This document shows positions 9,835 through 20,283 of a stretch of DNA of 64,000 bases, in pieces. This DNA is from Heracleum sosnowskyi (Eukaryota > Streptophyta > Magnoliopsida > Apiales > Apiaceae): positions 1,736,001 to 1,800,000 of the forward strand of contig JAUIZM010000019.1 in NCBI GenBank assembly GCA_030848705.1, in the 5' to 3' direction. Position 1 is the first letter of the stretch. The number at the start of each line of letters is the position of its first letter. The translations under genes and the position numbers were made by a program. Below the pieces are notes generated by a model. That model saw only the letters and a list, made by a program, of their open reading frames with translations, ran no database searches and had not been told where the DNA came from.

Positions 9835-11586
9835 ATGCCTCCACGAAGAATGAGAACTAGGGCTAACCCCCATGAATCTGATGATCAAGAAAACCACAAC
9901 CAAGATAGGGAAGACCTCGAATATGAGGAAGAAATATATGAAGATTATCATGAGCAGGACGACTCCCAGTATAGAGAGGCACATGAATCCTTTTTCACTG
10001 CGGAATTTGAGACTGAAGAAGAGGAAGTTGAAGTGGAACAAAGGAGAGAGGACCAGGGTGGAGATCCCATGGGTCAGTTCATGAATCTACTTAGGCAAAA
10101 TTTGGACCGTTATCCCCAACCACCCCAAGGAAACAACAGCACCGTGGAAAACTCTTTCAGGACCTTTAAGTAACTCAAGCCCCCAGAATTCCAAGGATCG
10201 GCTGACCCAGTAAAGGAAAGAGCCTGGATAAAGGAAATGGAAAAGTCCTTCGAGATATTAAGCATTGAGGAGGCACAGAAGACTGTTTTCGCCACTTACC
10301 TTCTGAAAGGAGAGGCCAACTATTGGTGGGAGGCCAAGACGAACATGGAGACGGATGCTATCGTAACTTGGGAAAGGTTCAAACAATTGTTTCTAGAGAA
10401 GTATTTCCCAAGGTTAATGAAGACTCAAATGGAGCTCAAGTTTTTGGAACTGAAGCAGAATAACCTAATGGTGGCTGATTATGAGGCAAAATTTACCGAG
10501 CTATCAAGGTTTGTGCCAGAGTTTGTAGATACCGAAGAGAAGAAAGCTAATAGGTTTCAACAAGGGTTGAAGCCGTGGATTCAGAATCGCGTGGCGGACT
10601 TGGAGATTTCAGACTATGCCATATTGGTGCAAAAGGCTTCAATCGTGGAAGCAGGGAGTGATCAGATGCAGAGGGAAAGAGAGAAAGGGGGGATAAAAAG
10701 GAAACATGCAAGTATGGGTGAATGTTCTACAGGAAGCAACCCCCCAAATAGGTTTAACCGCTGGGCAGTCTCCCTACCTGAAAGGAGTATGGGTTTCAAA
10801 AGAACCGTAAGCGCAAGCGTAAACCAGGGCGGCAACCCATCAGGAGTGTCCCACTCCCACCAATCTCGACCTCCATTACCAGTATGTACAACTTGTGGAA
10901 AGAAACACCCCGGTGTGTGCAACCAGAAACAGGCAACCTGTTATAACTGTGGACGAAGGGGCCATTATGCTACCAATTGTACCACAGTTAACCCTAGCGT
11001 CAATCGAAACCTCACTTGTTTCCAGTGTGGACGTCAAGGTCATATGAGGAAGGATTGCCCCATGAACCGACTCGCAGCATCAGGGGCAAGCAAAGCTGCC
11101 TCCAACAAACCACCAACTTCTAGGACTTTCAACATGACAGTGCAGGATGCCGTGAGGGACACAGATGTGATAGCAGGTACCTTTTCTCTGAATTCAGTTA
11201 GCGCAAATGTTTTATTTGATTCTGGAGCAACTAAATCTTTTATATCGAGGGATTTTGCGCATAAATTGAAACTTAAAGCCCAACCATTAAAGGATTCCCT
11301 ACAAGTAGAGATAGATAACCACGAAATAGTCCCAGTTAATCGGATTCACCCAAACTGCAAATTGGAAATAGGGGAACAGTCTTTTTATGTGGATTTGATT
11401 CCTTTTAAATTAGGGGAATTTGATGTCATTTTGGGGATGGATTGGTTGTCTCGCAATAACGCGCAAATAGATTGTAAAGGGAAAAAGGTTAGATTAAATA
11501 CCCCAGGAAAGAAGGAAATAGTGTTTAAGGGAATGAAACAGACGCAGAAATTTCTAACCATGGCGCAAACCAAAAGATTTTTATGA
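9835..11586 (+). pseudogene. Gypsy-1 gag and aspartic protease
   Basis: Gag builds the particle and binds RNA; the protease cuts the polyprotein. Starts ATG PPRRMRTR, with an acidic first 100 residues. A nonsense TAA at 10171-10173 interrupts it (Gypsy-2 has TCA). The retrotransposon gag domain follows (WWEAK, FKQLFLEKYFP), then CCHC knuckles CYNCGRRGHYATNC and CFQCGRQGHMRKDC with a preceding CTTCGKKHPGVC. The protease has the DSGA catalytic box and an ILGMDWL C-terminal motif. The frame ends at a TGA (11584-11586) that Gypsy-2 shares. Broken by at least the TAA. Confidence 0.9.
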
Positions 11587-12941
11587 AAGGGGAACGAGGC
11601 TTACTTAGCGTATGTTGTAGACACCCAGAAAGAGGTACCCAAGTTACAGGACATCCTAGTAGTCAATGAGTTTGAAGATGTGTTTCCACAAGATCTTCCA
11701 GGATTACCACCCGATAGGGTAATTGAGTTTGCTATTGAGTTAGCCCCGGGGACGGCGCCAGTTTCGAAGGCCCCGTACCGGTTAGCCCCAGTAGAAATAA
11801 AAGAACTAGCTACCCAGTTACAAGAACTGTTGGATAAGGGTATGATAAGACCCAGTGTGTCGCCGTGGGGGGCACCAGTGTTGTTTGTTAAGAAGAAAGA
11901 TGGGAGTATGAGGTTATGCATCGACTACCGAGAGTTGAACAAGCTAACTATAAAGAATAAGTACCCATTACCCAGAATAGACGATTTGTTCGACCAGCTA
12001 AAGGATGCTGTGTACTTTTCTAAGATTGACCTGAGAACCGGATATCACCAATTAAAGATTAAACCCGAAGATATCCCAAAGACTGCATTTCGTACCAGAT
12101 ATGGACATTATGAGTTCTTGGTGATGTCGTTTGGATTGACCAATGCTCCAGCAGCTTTCATGGATTTGATGAATAGGGTGTTCAAGAAGTATTTGGACGA
12201 GTTCGTTATAGTTTTCATCGATGATATTCTTATCTACTCAAAGACAGAGGCAGAACATGCAGAACATTTGAGGATAGCCCTAGGAATACTTAGGAAGGAA
12301 CAATTATATGCCAAATTCGCAAAGTGTGAATTCTGGCGAAATGAGGTTCAGTTTTTAGGACATGTGATCAATAAGGAGGGAGTGTTGGTTGACCCCTTCA
12401 AGATAGAGGCAGTTTCAAACTGGAACGACCAACCACACCAACCGAGGTGAGAAGTTTCATAGGATTAGCAGGGTATTATAGAAGATTTGTTAAGGATTTT
12501 GCGAAGATCGCAGCTCCGTTAACCCGACTTACCCGTAAAACTGAGAAGTTTGAATGGACGGAAAAATGCGAGAATAGTTTCCAAGAGCTAAAGAAGATAT
12601 TGGTGACTGCCCCTGTGTTGGCATTGCCAGATGGAAAAGGAGATTTTGTGATTTACAGTGATGTTTCGCATAAGGGATTAGGGTGCGTGCTAATGTAGCA
12701 CGGTAAGGTAATCGCGTATGCATCGAGACAATTGAAGGAATATGAGATTCGATATCCTACTCATGATTTAGAACTAGCAGCCGTAGTTTTCGCTTTAAAG
12801 ATTTGGAGGCACTACTTGTATGGAGAGAAGTGCGAGATTTACACTGACCATAAGAGCCTCAAGTACATTTTTACACAAAAGGAGCTCAACATGCGCTAGA
12901 GAAGATGGTTAGAACTGATCAAGGATTATGACTGTGAAATT
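11587..12941 (+). pseudogene. Gypsy-1 reverse transcriptase and partial RNase H
   Basis: Continues the protease frame after the shared TGA: the linker to RT, then RT from about 11680. Visible motifs are LCIDYRELN, KIDLRTGYHQ, VMSFGLTNAP and the catalytic FIDDILIYS. A 1-nt deletion near 12423 (TGGAACG against TGGGAACG in Gypsy-2) shifts the frame. RNase H begins at 12447 (FIGLAGYYRRFVKDFA), with stop codons TAG at 12696 and 12897. Homology ends at 12941, inside RNase H. The integrase is absent. Dead, but its RT active-site residues are unaltered, unlike Gypsy-2. Confidence 0.9.
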
Positions 12942-13593
12942 CTGGAAGTACTTTCTTCTGATGGGTAGCTGCTACTACAGTCAATCATTGTTGTTTCATT
13001 CAAGCTTTCCTTTTCATGTGGATCTGACTCTTCTTCCTTGATGGTTTTGCTTCTTAGTGATTGAACCTGGTTCTTGAAACTTGGTCCAACCATATTGCTC
13101 AGTTTCTCTAGAGTCTGATTACTCCTAAATGGTTTTACCATCTTTGGAGCAGTCTCCACATCCTCTAGCTTCTTGTTATTGCACTTCCAGGTCTCTTTAC
13201 AAAATGTGTCCATTCCTTGAGATTTGATAATGTTGGACACAGTGTAACTGGAATTATTCCATCTTGCAATAACTTCTTGTTCCTTTCTCAGCTGCTCTTT
13301 CAAAACCACTTCTCTTTTTAAGATAGCCTCAAGTTCATGTTTAGCATTCATGCATTCAACAAGTGTTTCCTTAAACTCAAAGACTTGAGTTTGCAACATA
13401 GCATTTATCTCACTAAGCATAACATTAGTTGCTTTGAGTCTGACATTTTCTTCAATGAGATTGTTAAAGGAAATACGCACAACATGTAATTCATCAAATA
13501 AACTCATTGCAGTGATGCGACATACTTCTTTAACATGCTTAGTTGGCTTCACAGAAAATACCTGATTTCTGGTTGAACTTGCTTCTTGATTGT
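12942..13593 (-). pseudogene. Copia-B gag, coiled-coil part
   Basis: Minus-strand frame (13593 down to 12942) encoding a long heptad-like helix (LIEENVRLKATNVMLSEINA) followed by the RWNNSSYTVSNI segment. Known: plant copia gag proteins carry a coiled coil and a similar W-N/T-S-S motif downstream of the gag domain. The zinc knuckle expected next is not reached; the sequence joins Gypsy-1 at 12942, which adds a few foreign residues before a stop at 12926. Confidence 0.75.
13589..13593. repeat. Left target-site duplication of Gypsy-2 (ATTGT)
   Basis: ATTGT immediately precedes the TGTAATATCCCC start of the Gypsy-2 LTR, and the same five bases follow the LTR end at 25143-25147. Five bases is the usual duplication for Ty3/gypsy integrases. 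It proves that 13594-25142 entered as one unit. Confidence 0.9.
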
Positions 13594-13623
13594 TGTAATA
13601 TCCCCAAATTTTGTACTTATTTA

Positions 13624-13710
13624 AGAACTATTGATGAATAGTAACTTTTGTTAAAAACCACTGATGAATAGTAACTTTTGTTAAAAACCACTGATGAATA
13701 GTAACTTTTT
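13624..13710 (+). repeat. Three 30-bp tandem units in the Gypsy-2 LTR
   Basis: The unit TGATGAATAGTAACTTTTG plus TTAAAAACCAC is repeated three times near the start of the LTR, the first copy slightly diverged. It is upstream of the TATA box, so enhancer repeats are possible. Confidence 0.8.
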
Positions 13711-14137
13711 CGTTTAGAAAAGTTTTCAGACCACCCTATGTACGGAACGGTATAATGAACTTTCAAAGTCATATTAGTGATCTACGATGTAAATGAAGGA
13801 ATGCAAAAGCTGTCAGAATCGGAAAAATAGCATTTCTGTTTTCTCCAAAATTTCACCAATAACGGATGGATTAATCATTATTTAAAAATATTGGAGGATT
13901 TAATTTATAAATTCCATGGATATGGATTTAATAAAAGAATTAGTAATATCAAGAACGGTTACGGTAAGCTACTTCGATAGAACACTTAAGAAACCCTGCG
14001 AACATTCTACGAGATTAAGCGGTGACGAAACGAACTAGTAAAGCTACTTTATTCCCCAACTCTTGCATGCTTGACACATGTTATGATATGAGGCAACAAG
14101 GGCTATGACTCATCACTTTATTACAAAATATCATCTT

Positions 14138-14145
14138 TATAAAAA
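14138..14145 (+). promoter_or_regulatory. Likely core promoter TATA box of the Gypsy-2 LTR
   Basis: TATAAAAA, about 25-30 bp upstream of a pyrimidine-rich, leader-like CTTCATCTTCTTCATTCGGCC. This arrangement is common in plant gypsy LTRs. The truncated LTRs at 23061 and 45363 lack it. Confidence 0.5.
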
Positions 14146-15518
14146 ATCAACCAAAGCCAAAAAGCTTCATCTTCTTCATTCGGCCATTTTGAAGAAAATA
14201 GGATACATTTTTCAAAATCACTCTTCCAAGCTTCCATAAATCACAAGTAATAGCTCTTTGGAAAGCTCTAGGTGGGATTAAGAAGAGCACCAAGTTTCAT
14301 CATCATCCATTAAGGTTAGCATAATCAAATCCTTGTGTAAAGTTTAGGCATGAATAGTAACTTCAAGAACTAACTTGTATTTCTTGATTTCTTTGGTTGA
14401 TCCAAGCTATCTTAAGGTTATATAAGGACTATACAAGGCTTATTAAACTCTTATACACTCCAAGGAAGGTATACAACTCAAGAAACCTTAGCTTTTCTTT
14501 TGAAGTTTTTGATGATTTTGGTTGAGTTTCATGATTTGGTATATGTATAAAGCATGAGAGTTATGATTGGGTTTTGATATATGTTAAAAGTGTTTGTATG
14601 AATGTAAAGGCATTGGTTGGCCTTAATTTTAAGATGAACAACATGTATGGGTGGTTTGGAGTGGAAAGAATGTTTATTGGAGGATTTTGATTTTGGAAAT
14701 ATTCGATTTATAGCCTTCGTAATGCCAAAATTTTGTTAACTATAAGAACCGTGCATACCAGTAGCTTTAATGTCCTGACCTTGATAAGTATAGGACCTAT
14801 CCTTGAAGATCTTGAGCCATAGACCGTTTTGGCGCAACAATCGAAACATTCCGACTTACGGTTTAGGAGATATGACCGATTTAGTAAAAGTGGTTCGAAA
14901 ACGTAAGTAATAAGTTTGTGACTTCATTTGAACCCCTTAAGGTATTATTTTTGGTGTTAATCTGGTTTAGTAAATACTAGATATCGTAAGGAGAATATGT
15001 GTGATAGAATCACCTCGATTAGATGATTTGTGGATTTTATAAAAATGTTTGAGTCAAACGTGCGCAAGAGAATTCTTAAGGAGTTAACTTGAAAACATGT
15101 TTTAGCTTAAGTAAAGTACGTACATAGTGTCTTAAAAGTATTAAGTGATTAATCTCGGATATTTTGACTATGTATAGATCGCCGGATCAACCCGAGGCAC
15201 ACTACCCCTACCTCACCACCAGACAAGTTTTCGAAACCTATACTACTGTTGTTGTGATAATAACTGTTTTCATATACGATATGCAAATGCGATATATAAA
15301 TTGCATGCTTGTTTTTGAACTGCTATATATAGCGATACTCGAGGTTATGACTTGATGTTGGGGCTTATAAGTTAGATATGGGATATCAGCTATAAGCCAT
15401 GTTTTTATAAATGCCCTAGGATAAGGGTGGGTGATTTTCTTTAGATCAGAAGTAATTATATTTTCTATATATATTAAAGGTTATTTTTCGATAAAGATAT
15501 CGGGCAACTGTTATTCAA

Positions 15519-15775
15519 TCCTTATTTATTTAATGAATACTATTTTTGAATATTCATTTGAGGTTTATTTATTTAATGAATATTATTTTTAATATTCATT
15601 TAATCCTTATTTATTTAATGAATATTATTTTTGAATATTCATTTAATCATTATATATTTAATGGGTATTATTTTTGAATATTCATTTAATCATTATTTAC
15701 TTAATGAATATTATTTTCGAATATTCGTTCAAGGTTTACTTATTTAATAAATATTATTCGATTATTTATTAAATA
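15519..15775. repeat. AT-rich tandem array of about 43-bp hairpin units in the Gypsy LTR
   Basis: About six degenerate units, each built around TTTAATGAATATTATTTTT and AATATTCATTTAAT, so each unit can fold into a hairpin (TTAATGAATATT against AATATTCATTTAA). The same array occurs at 6884-7077 (cut), 23379-23635 and 45681-45937. Confidence 0.85.
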
Positions 15776-17283
15776 CTTTTAACACGTTTTAAAAATGAGA
15801 AATGTTATTTAAAGTATCCTCGACCTTCAATAATTATGAAGGATACTCTAAACTATATCATTAATTATTTTAAATCAAAAAGAGGTTACCAAAACACTGT
15901 TTTTTCCATTTAAATCTGTCTTTTAAGAGGATTTAAATGCTCGCTCAACTATCAAAAATATGGGAAACCTGATTTAAGTGACTGCTACTCTTTTTAAACT
16001 CTCAAACCAAAACTGTCAAGGGACAGATATTTTCTCGGAGCAATTTAATTGCTGCAAGTCAAATGTTGTGTTACCACCTCAACGATCGAGGGGTAAATTG
16101 ATGGAACAAGTCGATATCCATTAACAAGCATCGCTTGGGAAATATTGGAGAATCTTCCTTTCCAACCTAGATATAACTACTTAGTGGAGTCGTATCAACA
16201 AGTATTACACTTGGGGAAAGGAGGACGATCTTTACGTTTCAGAGTCATGGATTTCATCCGAACTAGGAGCAAGTGTAAGAGGTCGAGTCGTGCCGATCCA
16301 TCATTTTATTGCCCCAAATGGGCCGGGGAGATCCAGAAAGGCGGTAGACAATGTCAGGCTGTCGTGTTCTTCCATCTACATGTAGAAAACCCTTTTTAGT
16401 TGTACCACCTGCTACTGATCATAGTAAGGTTGAACAACTGGCACGGAGATTACTCCAGTATTAGTTCATCATCCAACGTGGATAATTCTGCAACATGTAT
16501 TGAAAGGGACTAAAGGGTAGCCCCCTTAGTACAGGTTTACCGATCATGTTGGCAGAGGGTCGAAAAGTGTTAACAAATTGAAGTTACAATAAATCCTTGC
16601 AACTTCGTCTTTTATTTTATGAGTTATGACTCTGATAAAACTTTACTCAGATTATATATGCATAAGTGGATTTTGGGTTACGAAAACATTATATTAATTT
16701 TCCTTGTAACTTCATCTTTTATATTATACTAGTCTCTTATCCGTTTAAGGCATAACATGTGGCTACAAAAATATCTTTGAACTGTTATATACTGATAATT
16801 TGTTATAAACTATTTTGGTGGGCTCTATTGCTCACCCTTGCTTTATTTATTTATATCACAACAACAGCTAGAGCAGATGGCCCGCAACAGGCACACTCAG
16901 CGCAAGCAGGTAGCAGCCGTCAGAGATTTACCCGCTGAGGTCGTAGCCGCCTTAGCTGAGATAGTAGTAACCAGCAGTCTAAGCTACAGCTTTTGTGTAT
17001 CAGACTTACTTATATTTATGATTAATGTAAGCAACGGCAAGAACTATTAAGTGTGCTCTGTAATCTTTTGGGTTTGTAATAAATTATAACTTGTGGATCC
17101 TATAACTAGATACTTATTCCAATTTCATCACTGGGACTATAACTAGTTGTGTGTGTGTGGTGTTGTTATTGTGGGGTCACAGCATGCAGTTTAATTATTT
17201 TGATTCAAGTGCAAGTATTATTGATGGGAATTGAGACCGTAACGACCGGATTCCCGACCCCGGATCTGGGGCTGTTACAGAAA

Positions 17284-17295
17284 TGGTATCCGGGC
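17284..17295 (+). other. Gypsy-2 primer-binding site, altered
   Basis: TGGTATCCGGGC, against TGGTATCAGAGC in Gypsy-1: two changes in twelve bases, four bases after the LTR end. Pairing to initiator tRNA-Met would be weakened. Confidence 0.8.
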
Positions 17296-17434
17296 GTTAG
17301 AGTTATAAACCCCAGAGATGATGCGACGTTACAATAATAAATTCACTAAGATAATAAGAACTCTTTCCAAGTTCGATTAAAACCCTTATCCGAACCTTAA
17401 TATCATGATAGTAACATAGTTCGTTATTGTGTAG

Positions 17435-18118
17435 GCGAGCGATATCTCTGACCCTGAGGCTTTCGAGAGACAACATGATGAGGACTTGCTCCGGACTACA
17501 GATCCATACTATGAGGGTTTTGAGGAGGAGGACCCGGAGGAGGTCCAGGCAGATGCGGACACCGAGGGTGTTGAGGATTCTGATGATGAGGATCCAGAGG
17601 AGGACCAGACCCTAGCTGACACTGAGGTTATGGAGGGAGATGCTGAGGACCAGACTCCACTTCCTACTGAGAGAGCCCCTACCCCTTTACCACTGCCTTT
17701 GAGCCCTTCCCCAGATGATTTTGAGGAGCTTACCCCTGAGCCACAGCAGACAGAGGCTGCACCACCAGCAGACCCGGTTACCCCACCTCATGTCCTGTTA
17801 GAAGGGATACTAGTGTGTGTGCATAACTGGACAGTGAGCAGAGTTCAGTCAGATTTGGTAGTGGCTGAGGCTAGACTAGCAGAGTCACGGATGCAGCTAG
17901 CAGCAGAGAGGGCTGCCAGGATTGTACGCCAGGGCGGCGGGAGGTCTGTGCCCCCTCGAGTTGCCAGGAGGGCGATGACTCGCATTGAGCTGAGGGCACG
18001 GATGAGGATTCGAGCTTTGCCTACTGATGGCGACGGCAGGGTATCCAGGATTGATGCTGAGGAGATTCTCCGCATGGCTATGGCGAGGGTGAGGGCATTG
18101 GGCCGCACTAGTGGCTGA
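17435..18118 (+). CDS. Gypsy-2 leader ORF upstream of gag (main exon)
   Basis: An open frame of 228 codons between the primer-binding site and gag. It begins directly after TGTGTAG with ASDISDPEAF and has no ATG near the start; the likely first exon is the ATG-led segment at 16877 in the LTR. Composition: Asp/Glu-rich first half (EEEDPEEVQADADTE), Pro-rich middle (PLPLPLSPSPDD), then a helix rich in Ala and Arg (VVAEARLAESRMQLAAERAA) and an Arg-rich tail. It is full length here and truncated in Gypsy-1. In this copy the GAG/GT donor after 16960 is mutated to GAG/AT, while an upstream CAG/GTAGCA in the same phase remains. I do not recognise a family; the acidic N-half and basic C-tail suggest binding rather than enzyme activity, but that is a guess. 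Confidence 0.5.
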   Translation, partial: ASDISDPEAFERQHDEDLLRTTDPYYEGFEEEDPEEVQADADTEGVEDSDDEDPEEDQTLADTEVMEGDAEDQTPLPTERAPTPLPLPLSPSPDDFEELTPEPQQTEAAPPADPVTPPHVLLEGILVCVHNWTVSRVQSDLVVAEARLAESRMQLAAERAARIVRQGGGRSVPPRVARRAMTRIELRARMRIRALPTDGDGRVSRIDAEEILRMAMARVRALGRTSG

Positions 18119-18532
18119 TTTCAGATTTGGTGATGTAGTAGTCTAGTCTTCTAGTCATGTACGGACATAGTAGTGCCGATTTTTGCGGGATTGTTCCATT
18201 GTATATAGTATCCCTTTTCTGACTAGAAGGATAGACCATGTATTTCACTTTTGACTAGATGCTGTTAGGACAGTTGTACTTGTAAACTGTCAATGTTGAC
18301 TCAGACTATGTATCTTTGGTACCATGTATATATTTGTTTCCTTTCAGTTGAATCCCGTTCTGTTGTGACGCGATCGCAAGTTTATTATACTGTTGTCTGT
18401 ACTATTATGATTAAATTGTGATAAAATATAGAACTGCGGGAGTCTACTTCCAATTATGTGACGACCGTACAAGAGAAAAATTTGTAACCAAGCGAATGAA
18501 CCTAACATGAAATTTTCCAAATTTTCAGTAAG

Positions 18533-20283
18533 ATGCCTCCACGAAGAATGAGAACTAGGGCTAACCCCCATGAATCTGATGATCAAGAAAGCCACAACCA
18601 AGATAGGGAAGACCTCGAATATGAGGAAGAAGTAGATGAAGATTATCATGAGCAGGACGACTCCTAGTATGGAGAGGCAGATGAATCCTTTTTCACTGCG
18701 GAATTTGAGACTGAAGAAGAGGAAGTTGAAGTGGAACAAAGGAGAGAGGACCAGGGTGGAGATCCCATGGGTCAGTTCATGAATCTACTTAGGCAAAATT
18801 TGGACCGTTATCCCCAACCACCCCAAGGAAACAACAGCACCGTGGCAAACTCTTTCAGGGCCTTTAAGTCACTCAAGCCCCCAGAATTCCAAGGATCGGC
18901 TGACCCAGTAAAGGAAAGAGCCTGGATAAAGGAAATGGAAAAGTCCTTCGAGATATTAAGCATTGAGGAGGCACAGAAGACTGTTTTCGCCACTTACCTT
19001 CTGAAAGGAGAGGCCAACTATTGGTGGGAGGCCAAGAAGAACATGGAGACGGATGCTATCGTAACTTGGGAAAGGTTCAAACAATTGTTTTTAGAGAAGT
19101 ATTTCCCAAGGTTTATGAAGACTCAAATGGAGATCAAGTTTTTGGAACTGAAGCAGAATAACCTAACGGTGGCTGATTATGAGGCAAAATTTACCGAGCT
19201 ATCAAGGTTTGTGCCAGAGTTTGTAGATACCGAAAAGAAGAAAGCTAATAGGTTTCAACAAGGGTTGAAGCCATGGATTCAGAATCACGTGGCGGTCTTG
19301 GAGATTTCAGACTATGCCACATTGGTGCAAAAGGCTTCAATCATGGAAGCAGGGAGTGATCAGATGCAGAGGGAAAGAGAGAAAGGGGGGATAAAAAGGA
19401 AACATGCAAGTATGGGTGGAGGTTCTACAGGAAGAAACCCCCCAAATAGGTTTAACCGCGGGGCAGTCTCCCTACCTGAAAGGAGTATGGGTTTCAAAAG
19501 AACCGTAAGCGCAAGCGTAAACCAGGGCGGCAACCCATCAGGAGTGTCCCACTCCCACCAATCTCGACCTCCATTACCAGTATGTACAACTTGTGGAAAG
19601 AAACACCCCGGTGTGTGCAACCAGAAACAGGAAACCTGTTATAACTGTGGACGAATGGGCCATTATGCTACCAATTGTACCAGGGTTAACCCTAGCGTCG
19701 ATCGAAACCTCACTTGTTTCCAGTGTGGACGTCAAGGTCATATGAGGAAGGATTGCCCCATGAACCGACCCGCAGCATCAGGGGCAAGCAAAGCTGCCTC
19801 CAACAAACCACCAACTGCTAGGACTTTCAACATGACAGTGCAGGACGCCGTGAGGGACACAGATGTGATAGCAGGTACCTTTTCTCTGAATTCAGTTAGC
19901 GCAAATGTTTTATTTGATTCTGGAGCAACTAAATCTTTTATATCGAGGGATTTTGCGCATAAATTGAAATTTAAAGCCCAACCATTAAAGGATTCCCTAC
20001 AAGTAGAGATAGCTAACCACGAAATAGTCCTAGTTAATCGGATTCACCCAAACTGCAAATTGGAAATAGGGGAACAGTATTTTTATGTGGATTTGATTCC
20101 TTTTAAATTAGGGGAATTTGATGTCATTTTGGGGATGGATTGGTTGTCTCGCAATAACGCGCAAATAGATTGTAAAGGGAAAAAGGTTAGATTAAATACC
20201 CCAGGAAATAAGGAAATAGTGTTTAAGGGAATGAAAAGATGCAGAAATTTCTAACCATGGCGCAAACCAAAAGATTGTTATGA
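18533..20283 (+). pseudogene. Gypsy-2 gag and aspartic protease
   Basis: Same layout as Gypsy-1: acidic N-terminus, gag domain, two CCHC knuckles (CYNCGRMGHYATNC, CFQCGRQGHMRKDC), protease with DSGA and ILGMDWL. Start ATG at 18533. A TAG at 18665-18667 interrupts the acidic region (CAG in Gypsy-1), after which the frame is open from 18731 to 20254. A 1-nt deletion near 20236 shifts the frame, ending the ORF early. The TGA at 20281-20283 in the original frame is shared with Gypsy-1. The two elements have otherwise different lesions. Confidence 0.9.

Larger units (their letters stand above)
6884..12941 (+). mobile_element. Gypsy-1: chromovirus (Tekay/Del-like) Ty3/gypsy, truncated
   Basis: Seen: the end of a 5' LTR, a primer-binding site, a leader ORF, gag-protease, RT and part of RNase H, all closely similar to Gypsy-2 at an offset of 8684-8698. 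The left side of the LTR is cut by Copia-A. The right side stops at 12941 in the RNase H region, where sequence switches to the minus-strand gag of Copia-B. Integrase and 3' LTR are missing. The coding region carries stops and a frameshift and is dead. Confidence 0.9.
13594..17279 (+). repeat. Gypsy-2 5' LTR, full length
   Basis: 3686 bp, TGTAATATCCCC to GGGGCTGTTACA. Only this copy shows the first 1.6 kb (13594-15196), with a 30-bp triplicate, a TATA box at 14138 and a leader-like stretch CTTCATCTTCTTCATTCGGCC. The rest, from about 15197, matches the other LTRs: AT-rich hairpin array (15519-15775), then ordinary LTR sequence. Open frames inside the LTR recur in every copy but look incidental, apart from the ATG-led segment at 16877. 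Confidence 0.85.

Noticed and set aside
13594..15196. Separate solo LTR or distinct element next to Gypsy-2
   Set aside because: TGTAATATCCCC pairs with the far GGGGCTGTTACA end, and ATTGT flanks the whole 13594-25142 block, so it is the first part of the Gypsy-2 LTR.
15519..15775. CRISPR-like array
   Set aside because: Units are directly adjacent, degenerate and AT-rich without spacers, inside an LTR of a plant retrotransposon.
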